Shown here: piece by piece, positions 45,001 to 47,703 of the stretch
How the letters are laid out: each line of letters starts with the position of its first letter
How positions within the stretch are numbered: position 1 is the first letter of the stretch
Source of the DNA: an uncultured Clostridia bacterium
GTDB lineage: Bacteria; Bacillota; Clostridia; Peptostreptococcales; Anaerovoracaceae
Length of the DNA stretch: 64,000 bases
Direction of reading: 5' to 3'
Assembly: GCA_947302715.1 (NCBI GenBank)
Contig: CAMYVY010000001.1
Span: 143,251 to 207,250 of the forward strand
Translations under genes and position numbers: made by a program
Notes under the pieces: model-generated
What the model saw: only the letters and a program-made list of their open reading frames with translations
Databases searched by the model: none
Told to the model about the DNA's origin: nothing

Positions 45001-45904
45001 CTGTGTCAGCAGTGCCTTCTGTGATAAAACCTGTCAGGTAGGATTTATTCCAAGTGGTTCCATCATAATTATCTGGGTCACCACCCCCATGTCCGCTCTT
45101 TCCTGCCACTACGAGAGAAGAATCTGAAAAGCCGTAGCTTGCTTCATCTGTTTGGGGGGCGAAAATCGGCGTCGTAACAGCGCCATCGTATATTTCTGCC
45201 TGCTCACTCCAGGCGTTATGCTCAACGTATTCCGGAATCGACTGATAATTGCCTCCGCTACGTTGTACCGACATTCCGGTAAGACCATAGATGATTTCAC
45301 CTGAAGCGCCGGGAACAGCTACATTGACTTTCATCTCAAGGCCGTAATACCACCTATACGTACTGCCACCATCTCGAACGGTAACGTGGAAAGACCTTCC
45401 GTCCGTTCCAATCATTGGAAGAGCTGCTGCCTCAAGTGCCCCACCTCTGTTGGTATAGTTGTTGTTGCCTTGCATGTTGTAGCCGAAGTAGAAGTTCGGG
45501 TCAGAGTAGGTAATGACCACATCTGCTGTTGTACGGTCCGAAAGAATCGCAGCATCCTTGAAGGTAAATGTTGCGACGGTTCCTTCTTTTCGCAATATCG
45601 ATTGCGGAGTTCTGCTTCCAACATACTCGATGCGCCCTGTGTTATTATTCTGGGAATAGTTAGAATCCGAGGACAAGGCGATTTCCGGGTTGACTAGCTT
45701 GCTCGAATCAATATGCACCTCTGTTGCAGGGAGGCCGCTTGCGAAGGTGTCAGGGTTGCCCGTCTTGGTGAAGTCAAGGGCCAGTACCTCATCCACTTTC
45801 CCTTGCAGCATCAAGTCCCCTATGCCAGATAGTGCGCCTCCGATTCCAAGAAGGATAGCCAAGAAAAGACTAAGTATTCTCTTTCCCTTGGATCGTCCGT
45901 ACAT
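24062..45904 (-). CDS. Giant Cna-B repeat surface protein with a sortase motif
   Basis: A protein of about 7,280 residues. I prefer the ATG at 45904 (MYGRSKGKRILSLFLAILLG), with GGGAGG seven bases upstream and a normal signal peptide; an ATG at 46012 also has an RBS and would add 36 polar residues. After a non-repeat head of about 400 residues come about 44 isopeptide-type domains: Cna-B units opening with V-K-x-W-x-D-D-N-N-Q-D-G-x-R and closing with I-T-N-T, three SpaA-like units (KKVDANTNTGTGIEGATF), and six pilin-linkage units (GRDWKADDNFDF type). Eight Listeria-Bacteroides repeats (YTFNGWTRTVDGDGNVTY type) precede VPKTG, a hydrophobic span and KRR, so sortase should attach it to peptidoglycan. 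Likely a very long adhesive or stalk protein. GC content varies along the gene. Confidence 0.93.
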   Translation of the reverse strand: MYGRSKGKRILSLFLAILLGIGGALSGIGDLMLQGKVDEVLALDFTKTGNPDTFASGLPATEVHIDSSKLVNPEIALSSDSNYSQNNNTGRIEYVGSRTPQSILRKEGTVATFTFKDAAILSDRTTADVVITYSDPNFYFGYNMQGNNNYTNRGGALEAAALPMIGTDGRSFHVTVRDGGSTYRWYYGLEMKVNVAVPGASGEIIYGLTGMSVQRSGGNYQSIPEYVEHNAWSEQAEIYDGAVTTPIFAPQTDEASYGFSDSSLVVAGKSGHGGGDPDNYDGTTWNKSYLTGFITEGTADTGVTMTYRGGAGWNPTATTKAQAVDSNLMENRPAFKLDISSSPGGTVWINKNTGTVDASTGSGSNVDDRGQGLYSVPRGKTMTVKLKPDNNEYYPEIVYAGSYTENGRTSDTVTPTRVVEGGQVYYTYTFDNILEDKELYVKWAPIQAKVKATKDWIDESNAYQNRGDIKFNLDPAILPAQKIDISQDTYSVDWGDESGFTDVDNNTIPGTVSGATGYNASNQYYYDNNSYTWKPYSKNTNGLDSGVKEAPAAASGSALKTDFLPKYDANNTIIDYSGVNEENIGAYSIETYYDKEQETITEENNTLETPTDPIQPNAANYEYKIKNTLKTEDLTITKAWNDASNSARKRPTADEFKALLKMYWKTAGNAVPDWSEKTSDFASKLTVTDNGDDTFTVKWAGLPQYYQKQEADYQAEEGTEPADYTLSPTGKVTNGSTITNTLEKDVSIKKQWVDENNKNNNRLDASAMTGSFTLYTDAACEQAAQNAPTPEVTDNGDGTFTVTWKGVPKYDSAGNERTYYAKETTVPNAYTITQGSNGVVTDEQVANAGTIINTEKKKNITLTKTWNDAEYFTADTINKGYTRPNVKITVTGTAGSAEVFKKEYELTAANAVIGDNYKWSATFTDLPIYYGNQVITYTAEETEPDGFEKADNGAVDLSTSEENNAIMSGGATNTPKKEEKHESITLKVKKVDANTNTGTGIEGATFTVSGTPTDGSSFDDLVVTTGANGIAEFTFTKAGTYTLSETTAPTGYEKDNSTYTIEVNEQLTSITLNQANDVWTWLYNLVFGSNTTFSYDAATRTGTISNTPKTSSLEVTKTWADNNNQDGARRTTFVQLQKSVDGGATWTNVAGQTADVDTTYTAARTSVGTFSDLPAYEDGNPVKYRVSETAINNYTTTYDAGSGTEYAAEGAGVDLLDSSDATGDTTAGKSIDVKNYHKPAETKITINKKWADDKYDNPGANVDNQYKRPDSLSFTISGLVDGTAVTLPDGKTSATITPSDKTDDAQWTTTVEGLPLYSAGEIITYDVTENTPADYTMTVTQGMRRNTANNTWSIEVTNTPNEGKEYTPNSLQIKKTDVNTGNVLKGGEFKIYQENGYVLATTDMVEANTVTIGENGLADVKFLQPGTYIIRESAAPTGYQLSTTDYTVVVNEKLDKIEIKTDSSKTPSTFWNWIYELLFGNVTPSGWDSDNQILTVPNTPETTSLTVAKQWADQTNQDGKRVASLDFTLTASAAVFNNNTSLTTQKTMSGIDLAMIDNRDAGEVTFDNLPIYRDGEKVAYTVTEKTVPTGYTESYDKNNITLETNANNNRITVKNTHEVEKINIAAVKEWDDNNNQDGKRAAATAVTLYANDIPNRTVGSVTSTTESGATIQTWTGLDAYDNGQPITYRIEESSMPEYTTTYELAYKDKTSSAQTSASQTIKGDAISQAEGENTATFTITNKHVPETTKVSVAKIWADENDQDGFRSSVTGTMALYKKVGDADGTPVIGADTKTATTADDWTASWENLPVYENGTRIKYYVVETLSGDKAAEYAKSGDGEATGLNATSGDTGTITVTNTHTPEKASIKVIKNWDDKSNQDGFRPGDLTVTVVGTVPAAEAGADPVQVSTFDLTLSGSGDSWEATKADLPVYSGGKKITYTVSENIDTVNTKVDAAGSTNKYSVNYDTKSGELNANQTTELELTNFRETDTTQITIVKTWNDADIIAAEPTDGNTYTRPVLTFTIEAKAGSSAVNVFDNGTKSSTTDTLTGETNGTTATWTKTITGLQKYYNGTEITYTATEDTPDGFTKSSEGALTVTNTPLVGTDYTPVSISIKKVDAKTNSGTGLAGGTFTVYLEDGTTLATAGQNGQVDVRESTTDGAGLATFTFNEPGIYKIKETSAPDGYIASSDTYTVEVDKTLSKISYKDSDSFWEWLYKLFVGDDSTGTWDDDKQLLTVTNEPDTTSLTVNKIWHDNNNQDGLRVEEIPFELIANGAVFPKTDGTGYTDSKDKTMTGISKVMIDDNVAGTVTFDNLPMYRDGKPVKYTVLEMMDPRDGGAPDGYTDTYSYTQPITLVKDAASNRVTVTNTHTPETIDISVMKDWDDSDPSRRGNATLTLEKQVEGSTATTIVDQVPAITADTQDNATVQTWLDLPVYENGKKITYSVRETQIQGYAAPIYSTAYTKKDDSQYSGNNAVVNASDVKETATVTVTNVETLNITVKKIWVDGANANVTLQLFRTATPEADLVDSAIKKVDSVTSTAENPKKVKTWSPYASDGTTLIEGWKEVPRAIHTFVSDHFANSSTGDDETHVFEGLPKYDENGNKYLYRVLETTVRERFEADQTDNYTVTNTNVHKDNGFANINVVKELQGREWQDDDEFFFRIEAVDGKNTVSGETIAKDDVPIPRILHEGTETVRDVASAVETNTEVGALGRAVTFTPIEYTTDDVQMGQTIEYNYIVYEVADADGHKLTSKTDDKGITYVEDATSTDDSFVAKIHTLKVVVINDGGKLNTGIYWDGSSEQSAVPVYTNTYDAAAYVHAYIIKNINGRDYAGSDSFSFDVINLSGSVLRPERDDPAITEPTIDSAAATVDAAAGGVYVEADGGTDYDPSTASSGATKAVRTEKATWIKLSDLSIGSGGKAKGTFLYELIENKDNSSAEGDDLLFDGKRVYLRVVAEDNLDGTLKIEETYWLDAACKIPAPATKVLINTETGEIAEAGKTAADSGYAYANAAYFENEKVSDIVVKKIWVSTDENGQEVPVEPADNAVVRLNRYKVEDLENPGELPSNIDEWEPVETHTFDRGDYYKATINGVEYTQKDAARAIADGTVTPAQFAEAQWTLREDAPSYTFEDLPLHVVDENGKTWQYIYRVREATGSEAYTTQYKTDVANQWVDDWTGIHNARDHVITIKNKLAATNTVNIAAVKQLMGRDWLDKDADNEEVDRYTFTLEPIGIGTYYESETTVDSTTYKAGDLKNTETEEVADGYKYDGTNIVKRISDSALKQDGAGNAEPNMPAAPVSTELESTAADKALAAKKTRSNDYANDTEEVVGVGERLARFGSITYTMDDLVYNPTTGHMQGDFFYLMKEDIPTDAVMLNDDGTESDTTYAQAVAASTDAGKKFKHLGVTYDGTVHTVHVKVRENRTNELVTQIAYDEKTPGDIETGTQFTPVYTNYYGASTEVAVEVEKRILGRDWKADDNFDFVMIPMAGAPFADADASEFPEIGTQDHNDREARLEQRHAIHNHDGEHVKRLFVNPNQEIQTLTMPKIKVDLNSLTSTASGEETGENAVKDSKGNVVPAGMKYGRFMYALEETDEFDDKNENSVEDLVKDPDTEYARVTVIDNGDGTLDSYVEIFEDRYASESKQRKDPETGENATIATFVNKIRRDLEIEKAWTAPASSDITLELQWTTKENPSENDWTPVAGTEWITGVNASQNITVYDYNHDDNARTFSNLPAYMPALADGSFGYDDLELNDKWVYYRVVETTTGHFDTRYSDVAYAANDTVDTMISDGSGGEVAKYSEEPLHTGPEKDASGAWITPENRVTKLYVTNFPEDLEGPATPHVVKQLIGRGWTSSDTFTFVIEQKESKLGDEDEFTPYDPDDEDRIFPMPSKTEGEGASAVTAETNTATATMQSSEPVSVNEYNAAFDPITIKLSNLKVDPADNVAKGWFTYTITEKIPDGADSYTEGEGNNAKTYYVKDNIKYTTETHTVTIYAQNDGNGAVTTSVSYDGRPVGDFVPVYTNEALLETPIRGTKTWVGGEDSEHVNATAAGDEGTDKLGIKIYRKTVADKEVELTKDDAGRDLKVVWSAATGNATYTIKAVKTTTTVDPETSEETTTTELVNPVFDTVGPKGNEYVYRIEESASLENYEPSYRTIKVSDDTITNTSTKKDSIKVTKTWDDSQNAAGFRPDKVTVHLYKEITKTDGTETVQVEVGHRTISYNSEDDQDEHHWTTGTTWDNLPVYDEDGNKIKYVIIEESEAGYTTTYALDSTADADYKVVDGGSKEFELDGSNPDAPQTIDVKNSLTPATNEVKVTKVWGDDSNLEGKRPESVTFKLSKYVWDSTLNSGKGAYSTTKTPVSGTSGSDIKDLVLDGTKDTTTDPHANELEPTDSNTWVGKWTDLPLEENGKAIIYVVEEVVDGTDGNTGVYATAGTAGKYSNTPCISGDQVKGFTVKNTYTEDLTSASITKVWEDDSNETGMRPDTLTMELWRTYKDGSSVEGVDKFEKVETDANGNTIKHVISADDASSSDSNKWEYSVSNLPKNIFVTVDEGADAKQVSRPITYYWKETVPQNYRATASGDAPTGDADTAKTSDAGASTVVQKAANGETVTNKLEVLEPLVIKHWADGNNTKGIRPEPLKTKMYLYETTSENPENASDSEWTLIANAEVEDNDGLDGRVSINEWRAGSSITGDRLDINNTLYLPAYKDGKLVTYRLKEVITDEAAKQNYTVTYMRGDAAVTDLLFDFESKSGSIEFLTVTNSLNPDFTITKKWVDNGEADGPRPSADAYKENLKLFATGPFGTGGAAETKDVTSDYADKLNVTDNDDNTYTVTWEGLPQYAAGEEPDGWGGNRIIYHVVESKVSGYADPAYSNVDDPTTDEYFDYIIDGEEDESTVTDKAYANGTITNTQLINIDVKKIWDDNNNHDGQRPTSVEITLYQNGIELPSEQAAISGDAAQTLTVGTAKNETSGGTYSQSADGNTDTWTKVWINLPYADANGVPYNYTATETLIGGNLNDPNYEAQDNKSIRQILLSTWNDTKNALVFDVTNKDSEDKISFTVTKVWDDGRDVDELRPTAISYKLYQQAEGETEKTQLTELPEEAYITAADGSTIGWTENSDELSILSAPDSTSCNTKVITFNNMPRYAVVSGKGGKKITYTVEEVTPINGVTTGTDVVDSYTASVTGSSDTGITVTNTHKPVTATVTPTANKAIVGRTFEDGDEFKFIITPKDGAPRPVADYVTIKPTAGEDTYRITLPAITITGADINNAGTAAIKMADIANSSDSEDVFEYTVTEVDGGKTIDDLLYDASELTLKIKVKSADGGKTITADYEWVDNKNTFTNSYGADTNLTIRKVWVDTDADSTVIVTRPEEVTVTLNAEAGTEMTTLVDDKGFTKDDVNSTADKFIYTKDFTLTSGDATSAEHTWQVKTGVLPRYDANGSAIKYTVSEETVPNYKDPTYVTVGPLYTVVNVYKTTNFTGTKTWIDGGKSHDNTTEIKLTVERTIEPVTDDSTWEEVSSAHVDWTGNSFKIIGIPEKDTDGNVYVYRVTEKSLGGDYKTTYKNVDNDATTGFNESEKTDALYTGGTITNKLEATAELTGTKTWVGGEDSEHANSDLGLTLYRESTTNGGSVNREAIEGAVITGSFSAESGDAEYKFGTYDADEQKFTAGKYDKYDSEGYEYIYTVGAETGYDEENYTPSYDGLNVTNTFKAYNVSSVTDQIDITKVLEVATGDTRELGGEEFTFTMTCLDDASSMSATGTNKKDGTVTMTAITFENAGKYTFEITEDSGRLRDITYDETKYTVEAKVKDSDGDGVLDVTWTLVKKDGASTSETSMTFTNKYSASDDTTSITGTKVWLDGGLYHNNSVELADAFTVERATNIDAPDAEWEEVPSSDYHVDWSDGDNTFTISGLTKYADAKTSPKTEYVYRVKEAAIGAYKVTYNNGSSSLNNAMYDGGRIINTGEVRDITATKVWSGDDDHKTDRSEVTFTLYQTIDGAKKKVALDGVTNPVVGIASGTNNESNMTATWTGVPKYAADGTTEIEYSVEETNTPKNYTATITGNMDSGFTVTNVHSGGTNEFTVRKVWDDNNNQDFKRPSSVTVQLYQNGAAMTDSDKTQELSESNNWTYRFDRLPQADSTGNDYTYSVREISDGEPLEEGGETSEGYTVSYTTSTSGATITNSYTPETVSVEATKVWDEASEPDTSLRTDVKLHLYGSLDGRIVYDGGTKTITMDSEGEPTGTAEWTDLPKHCYDATPLEWTVTEDAVFGYTSNVSEASDSTEEAVKFEVTNTYVGPVSTIKVTKDWQDDNNRDNKRPTEITYELYKKVGNAEKVLVDSQIVTASDAWEYTWGDLPVVEQVTDQETGEVTEEAILYSVKEKALDSALGYDDPIVEAVEPGEFKVINGRAIDTTNLYVKKVWADNDDMDGIRPDHITILLYADGSEVDSMVITAENDWKGTFKNVPKNKAGSQGEAITYTVYDTYTENGYTAQSTNSTESGAGTEEDRLIVTNSRTSSDKIALKVTKVWAGDSDDTSGRKEVALHLMKVVEGYGPVKVEGQTKYIAADATGSDLTVTWNGLAAVETGKPVTYTVEEDAVDGYTTEISDGTFDEATNTITITVTNTKIPVVDPEKITITYDYNDGTGKKESETIERGSDEPGQPADPTRENYIFGGWERITDENGNVTYKAKWIPEEGKQTITISYEVDGVSVQENTIIKGDNEPQQPENPSKSGYVFGGWTRSVDDSGNVKYTANWVEKTTDVITETSYKVTYVDPKAASGSMILKATKYDTADLADAEADSRADSPADPSHTGWTFTGWAANKDEFGDWILVAKYNEPTPSVVTETKTVTYIDPQASNMVIKQVETDDPSTAEPPETNPSHSNMQFMGWQLYRDPSGNWIYVAQYQSDCGNVPPTPVKTHWVQYVDSDGTVYLEKVEIEPGESEPASPADPVKEGYTFGGWTRVMDQDGNVTYTARWIKNSTPSEPESTHWVQYVDSDGRAYTQRISIKDGESEPAPPADPTKDGYTFNGWTRTVDGDGNVTYTASWVENSKPDDPTPVGPDDPVEKTHWVTYVDSDGNTIYLPKVVVKDGEAEPEPPVIPTKDGYTFNGWIRTVDEDGNVTYTTNWAENPKPVDPDPEKPDDPTPVKPTDTKWITYVDGDGNIIYLPKITIRDGEAEPTPPADPIKDGYIFDGWTREVDDEGNVTYTANWKPTSNTTPSSTPSKSSSNVPKTGDASDVVLWIGLMACSAAVAFYMKRRSMKHSAARRSVQDGKNDTAA

Positions 45905-46102
45905 GGATCTACCTCCCTTCCTGGAAGACTCGGCTCCACTCTTTGCTCCACTAAGCAAAGTTCCCTCAGCCTGTGCACTTACTTTGTTTGCGTTTCTTTC
46001 TACATTTTTCATTTTGAAGTTCCCTTCTAAATTCCCTTTACCTTTTGGGTTCCCTATCGTTCCCCTTTTGCGGTGGTTTGTTTATGTTTGATGTTTTGTT
46101 TA

Positions 46103-46261
46103 CTAATCTATATCTAACAAAATCTCTTGTATTTGTTGTTTAAATTTAGGAAAATCGTTCAGAACTGTGTTATAAACGTCTCCCATGTTCAGTGTTTGAT
46201 ATGCATGAGCAGCTATGTCTCTGAAACCAGCAGCCTCTCGCCATGCTATTTTATGATTCAT
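46103..46261 (-). pseudogene. N-terminally truncated HEPN (HepT-like) toxin remnant
   Basis: A 52-residue frame, ATG at 46261, reading MNHKIAWREAAGFRDIAAH, then AYQTLNMGDVYNTVLNDFPK. It matches the C-terminal half of HepT/DUF86 toxins, including the catalytic R-x4-H motif (RDIAAH) and the following VxxxxxNDxPxxK pattern. Complete HepT proteins are 110-140 residues, so the N-terminal half is missing. Its ATG overlaps the stop of the MNT frame by eleven bases, as expected for a toxin-antitoxin operon. RNase activity is unlikely without the first helices. Confidence 0.7.
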
Positions 46262-46554
46262 ACAGCGGAACCTCCCTATCAATTCTTATCATTGCATCTT
46301 TTGGAAGCGGTCCATGTATGACGTCCACGTTTTTCTTTAGAAGTTCTTGAATTCTGTATCTAATCTCAAGTATTAAGAACAGTGATACGGTAGGCGTAAG
46401 GAAGTCTATTAAGGATATCCACATCACTATCTTCTGTAGCCTTGCCATCAGCATATGAGCCAAACAAGGATGCACGTTTGATGGGATATTCTTGGGCAAT
46501 ATCAGTTATTGCTTTAGATATCTCTTCAATTGTCAGTGTTTTGGTTGTATTCAT
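46251..46554 (-). pseudogene. Frameshifted MNT-type nucleotidyltransferase (MntA-like antitoxin)
   Basis: The first frame (ATG at 46554) gives MNTTKTLTIEEISKAI and the nucleotidyltransferase motif GSYADGKATEDSDVDI (GSxAxGxxxxxSDxDl). Near 46410 one extra A in a TTAATA run shifts the frame; removing it continues as LIDFLTPTVSLFLILEI and RIQELLKKNVDVIHGPLPKD to a stop at 46251, giving about 100 residues, the normal length. MntA AMPylates and silences HepT. Either the module is dead or the base is a sequencing error. A promoter lies at 46669-46697. Confidence 0.75.
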
Positions 46555-46668
46555 ACAGAAGTTCCCTTCTAAAATTTGTTGCTAATTTATTGCTTCAATA
46601 CGCTCTTCTTTTCCAAAATTGTCTGAATATATTTTTACACATCAAAAAATGCACAATTTCTCAAGAAT

Positions 46669-46697
46669 ATTTTACCACTAAACTTCTATATATGCAA
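46669..46697 (-). promoter_or_regulatory. Promoter for the MNT-HEPN remnant, possibly the giant gene
   Basis: TTGCAT (46692-46697), 17 bases, TAAAAT (46669-46674) on the minus strand, with a TG extending the -10. No terminator was seen between here and 45904, so the giant gene may be transcribed from it. Confidence 0.6.
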
Positions 46698-46797
46698 GAA
46701 AAAGTTATCAAAATGTGACCGTTAAATTTTGTTGATATTTCAAGGTTTCTATACGGCTAAAAGTATGATTTTGCTATTTTATGTGGTAGGTTCATCG

Positions 46798-47050
46798 TAT
46801 GTGTTCGGGAAACGAAGATTTTTGTTGAAATATGCATTCGGGAAACGAGTAAAAATGCGATTTCCCGAACATTGGCAATGGAGTTGCATGGATTGTTCGG
46901 GAAATCAGGGTTTTTGTTGAAATATGCATTCGGGAAACGAGTAAAAATGCGATTTCCCGAACAAATAGCATGGATTGTTCGGGAAACGACGGTTTTTGTT
47001 GAAATATGCATTCGGGAAACCAGTGAAAATGCCGTTTCCCGAACAGGTCG
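46798..47050. repeat. 82-92 bp tandem array with TTCGGGAAA motifs (three units)
   Basis: Each unit has two direct copies of TTCGGGAAAC and one inverted copy (TTTCCCGAAC), spaced 25-34 bp, with GTTGAAATATGCA between the first two and GCATGGATT before the next unit. Units begin at 46803, 46895 and 46977. The two-direct-plus-one-inverted plan matches the array at 21170-21866 although the sequence differs. The 118-codon frame across it is a repeat artefact. Confidence 0.9.
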
Positions 47051-47063
47051 CATAGAGAGCATG

Positions 47064-47150
47064 GTCTGCTCTGATTCTGCCGCCGCTGCCTGAGCCCTCT
47101 CTATTGGGCTCAAGGGCAGCTGATGGGTGGTCAGAATCAGTGAAGCAGAC
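47064..47150. other. 87-base GC-rich foldback next to the array
   Basis: Successive stems GTCTGCT/AGCAGAC, CTGATTCTG/CAGAATCAG, GCTGCC/GGCAGC and TGAGCCC/GGGCTCA enclose the loop TCTCTATT. It is more GC-rich than its surroundings and holds no gene. It could be a small MITE or a structured RNA. I see nothing in 47151-47252. Confidence 0.6.
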
Positions 47151-47252
47151 TCCGGGAGCTCAGAAGAGAGCGACCGGTTAACTTGTCATGCGTTACAAGA
47201 AAGCCTCTAATCAGCCATGTCGTTAATCAGCAATGTATTTAACAAACAAAAA

Positions 47253-47278
47253 CGCCGAAATCCATTGAGATTTCAGCG
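47253..47278 (-). terminator. Terminator of tRNA-Pro
   Basis: CGCTGAAATC pairs with GATTTCGGCG (10 bp with one G-T pair), loop TCAATG, followed by GTTTTTGTTTG on the minus strand, seven bases after the tRNA. Confidence 0.85.
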
Positions 47279-47284
47279 ATTTAG

Positions 47285-47361
47285 TGGTCGGAGCGACAGG
47301 ACTTGAACCTGCGGCCTCTTGACCCCCAGTCAAGCACGCTACCAAACTGCGCCACGCCCCG
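47285..47361 (-). tRNA. tRNA-Pro (anticodon GGG)
   Basis: A 77-base tRNA with encoded CCA. Acceptor arm CGGGGCG/CGCTCCG (one G-T), D-arm GGCGCAGTTTGGTAGC, anticodon arm CTTGA-CTGGGGG-TCAAG giving anticodon GGG (codons CCC and CCU), T-arm with GGTTCAAGTCC. It has its own promoter and terminator. Confidence 0.97.
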
Positions 47362-47374
47362 ACAAGCAAGAGTC

Positions 47375-47404
47375 ATTATACAACAACTCCGCGATACTAT
47401 GCAA
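47375..47404 (-). promoter_or_regulatory. tRNA-Pro promoter
   Basis: TTGCAT (47399-47404), 18 bases, TATAAT (47375-47380) on the minus strand, 14 bases before the tRNA. Confidence 0.75.
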
Positions 47405-47417
47405 GCGTAATAAATCC

Positions 47418-47447
47418 TTTACATTAATTGTAAATCTATGGTATAAT
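47418..47447 (+). promoter_or_regulatory. Plus-strand promoter of the small peptide gene
   Basis: TTTACA (47418-47423), 18 bases, and an extended -10 TGGTATAAT (TATAAT at 47442-47447). It diverges from the tRNA-Pro promoter and is the only convincing plus-strand gene promoter in the window. Confidence 0.7.
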
Positions 47448-47450
47448 TTA

Positions 47451-47489
47451 CCTGTTGTCACACCCCATACTGGCAACAGGAAGGGGGTG
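47451..47489 (+). promoter_or_regulatory. Leader with possible RBS-blocking pseudoknot
   Basis: CCTGTTG (47451-47457) can pair with CAACAGG (47474-47480), and CACCCC in its loop (47461-47466) is complementary to GGGGTG (47484-47489), which is the ribosome binding site. The two stems interlock as an H-type pseudoknot. If transcription starts at 47454 the first stem shrinks to four pairs, so the DNA inverted repeat might instead be an operator. Confidence 0.4.
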
Positions 47490-47494
47490 AATTT

Positions 47495-47641
47495 ATGCCA
47501 ATTCTAATCACTTTCATTATCTCTGTTTTGGCAAGTGTAGTCGCATACTATAATATGCAAATGGTTGGACGGAGACTTATAGTGACAACCAGCCTAATCG
47601 AAAACACGAGAGCTGCAACTCTCGTGTTTTCTTGTGAATAA
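47495..47641 (+). pseudogene. Small hydrophobic peptide gene with a +1 frameshift
   Basis: ATG at 47495 has a strong AGGGGGTG RBS and opens MPILITFIISVLASVVAYY, a single membrane segment. In this frame the reading goes on for 48 codons straight into the terminator hairpin, which is abnormal. If one extra A near 47550 is ignored, the peptide instead ends ICKWLDGDL with a stop at 47582, before the terminator. From memory, short Firmicutes peptides ending YYICKWLDGD are common near small regulatory loci; I could not check this. So it is either a frameshifted copy or a sequencing error. A type I toxin-like peptide is possible. Confidence 0.6.
47601..47630. terminator. Bidirectional terminator
   Basis: A 12-bp perfect stem AAAACACGAGAG with its complement CTCTCGTGTTTT and a six-base loop. 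On the plus strand it ends the small peptide gene; on the minus strand it lies about 75 bases after the activase gene stop at 47704. Confidence 0.85.
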
Positions 47642-47703
47642 ATGCCTCTAATCACTTTCATATCTTGGAAGTAGTATATCACATTTACCTATATTGTCAA
47701 ATT

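Noticed and set aside
45905..46012. Giant gene start at 46012
   Set aside because: It has an AAGGG-type RBS but puts 36 polar residues ahead of the signal peptide; kept as an alternative, not as the main call.
46251..46499. Independent 82-residue gene starting MPKNIPSN
   Set aside because: Its second half continues the MNT nucleotidyltransferase after a one-base shift; it is part of a frameshifted gene, not a separate one.
46757..47113. 118-codon minus-strand frame with VSRMHISTK repeats
   Set aside because: Lies wholly on the TTCGGGAAA array and the foldback next to it; no RBS and no known domain.
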